Below the pieces are notes generated by a model, which worked only from the letters and a program-made list of their open reading frames with translations, ran no database searches and had not been told where the DNA came from. From Schistosoma mansoni (taxonomy: Eukaryota > Platyhelminthes > Trematoda > Strigeidida > Schistosomatidae), in contig NC_031496.1 of NCBI RefSeq assembly GCF_000237925.1, forward strand, positions 1,961,396 through 2,025,395: 64,000 nt of DNA, read 5' to 3'. Shown here one piece after another: positions 63,931-64,000 of the stretch. Both the position numbers and the translations under genes were made by a program. The stretch's first letter is position 1. The number at the start of each line of letters is the position of its first letter.

Positions 63931-64000
63931 ATTGGTTCAAAAGATTAGACAAACATTAGGTTAGTTATTGTTCAATGAACAATCAATAGAAATATCTCAA

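Overview
The window looks like a nuclear contig from a blood fluke (genus Schistosoma). It is AT-rich and intron-bearing, and it is packed with the mobile elements typical of schistosomes: RTE-type and CR1-type LINEs, Penelope-like fragments, a Merlin-like DNA transposon, Ty3/gypsy LTR elements, and hammerhead-ribozyme retroposons of the SM-alpha kind. The species cannot be decided from the sequence alone.

Four host genes are supported. (1) UBE2K/E2-25K, a ubiquitin-conjugating enzyme, lies on the minus strand with exons at 9580-9518, 5937-5702 and 1719-1491; its last exon is off the left edge. (2) NCBP2/CBP20, the small nuclear cap-binding subunit, lies on the plus strand with exons at 19760-19867, 21228-21549 and 25439-25516; exon 2 carries one extra base in a G run. 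(3) A single-exon DJ-1/PARK7-family gene lies on the minus strand at 28746-29300. (4) IFT70/TTC30, an intraflagellar-transport TPR protein, lies on the plus strand; seven exons were found between 41275 and 63085 and the last exon is off the right edge. The four genes are unrelated in function and simply share the locus.

Layout: 1-9.6 kb is UBE2K, with a dispersed retroposon pair, a LINE 5'-end fragment, Penelope-like and Merlin-like debris in and around its introns. 10.6-11.6 kb holds a broken gypsy-like fossil, 12.9-16.25 kb an old SR2-like LINE, and 17.5-19.7 kb a CR1-like LINE ending just before NCBP2. 19.8-25.5 kb is NCBP2, with LINE, Penelope and retroposon insertions in intron 2. 25.5-29.3 kb is an apparently empty spacer and DJ-1. 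29.66-38.0 kb is a nearly full-length RTE LINE split by a younger LTR retrotransposon, with target-site duplications visible for both. 38.0-41.2 kb is a spacer. 41.3-64 kb is IFT70, whose introns carry all ten recognised SM-alpha-like hammerhead copies of the window, plus LINE ends.

The most noteworthy structures are: a hammerhead retroposon with two ribozyme cores of opposite polarity and its own target-site duplication; LINE fragments that keep only the 5' end yet are flanked by target-site duplications; a 420-430 bp inverted intronic repeat around IFT70 exons 4-5; a duplicated exon-5 end with its splice donor; and a one-base disruption in the otherwise conserved NCBP2.
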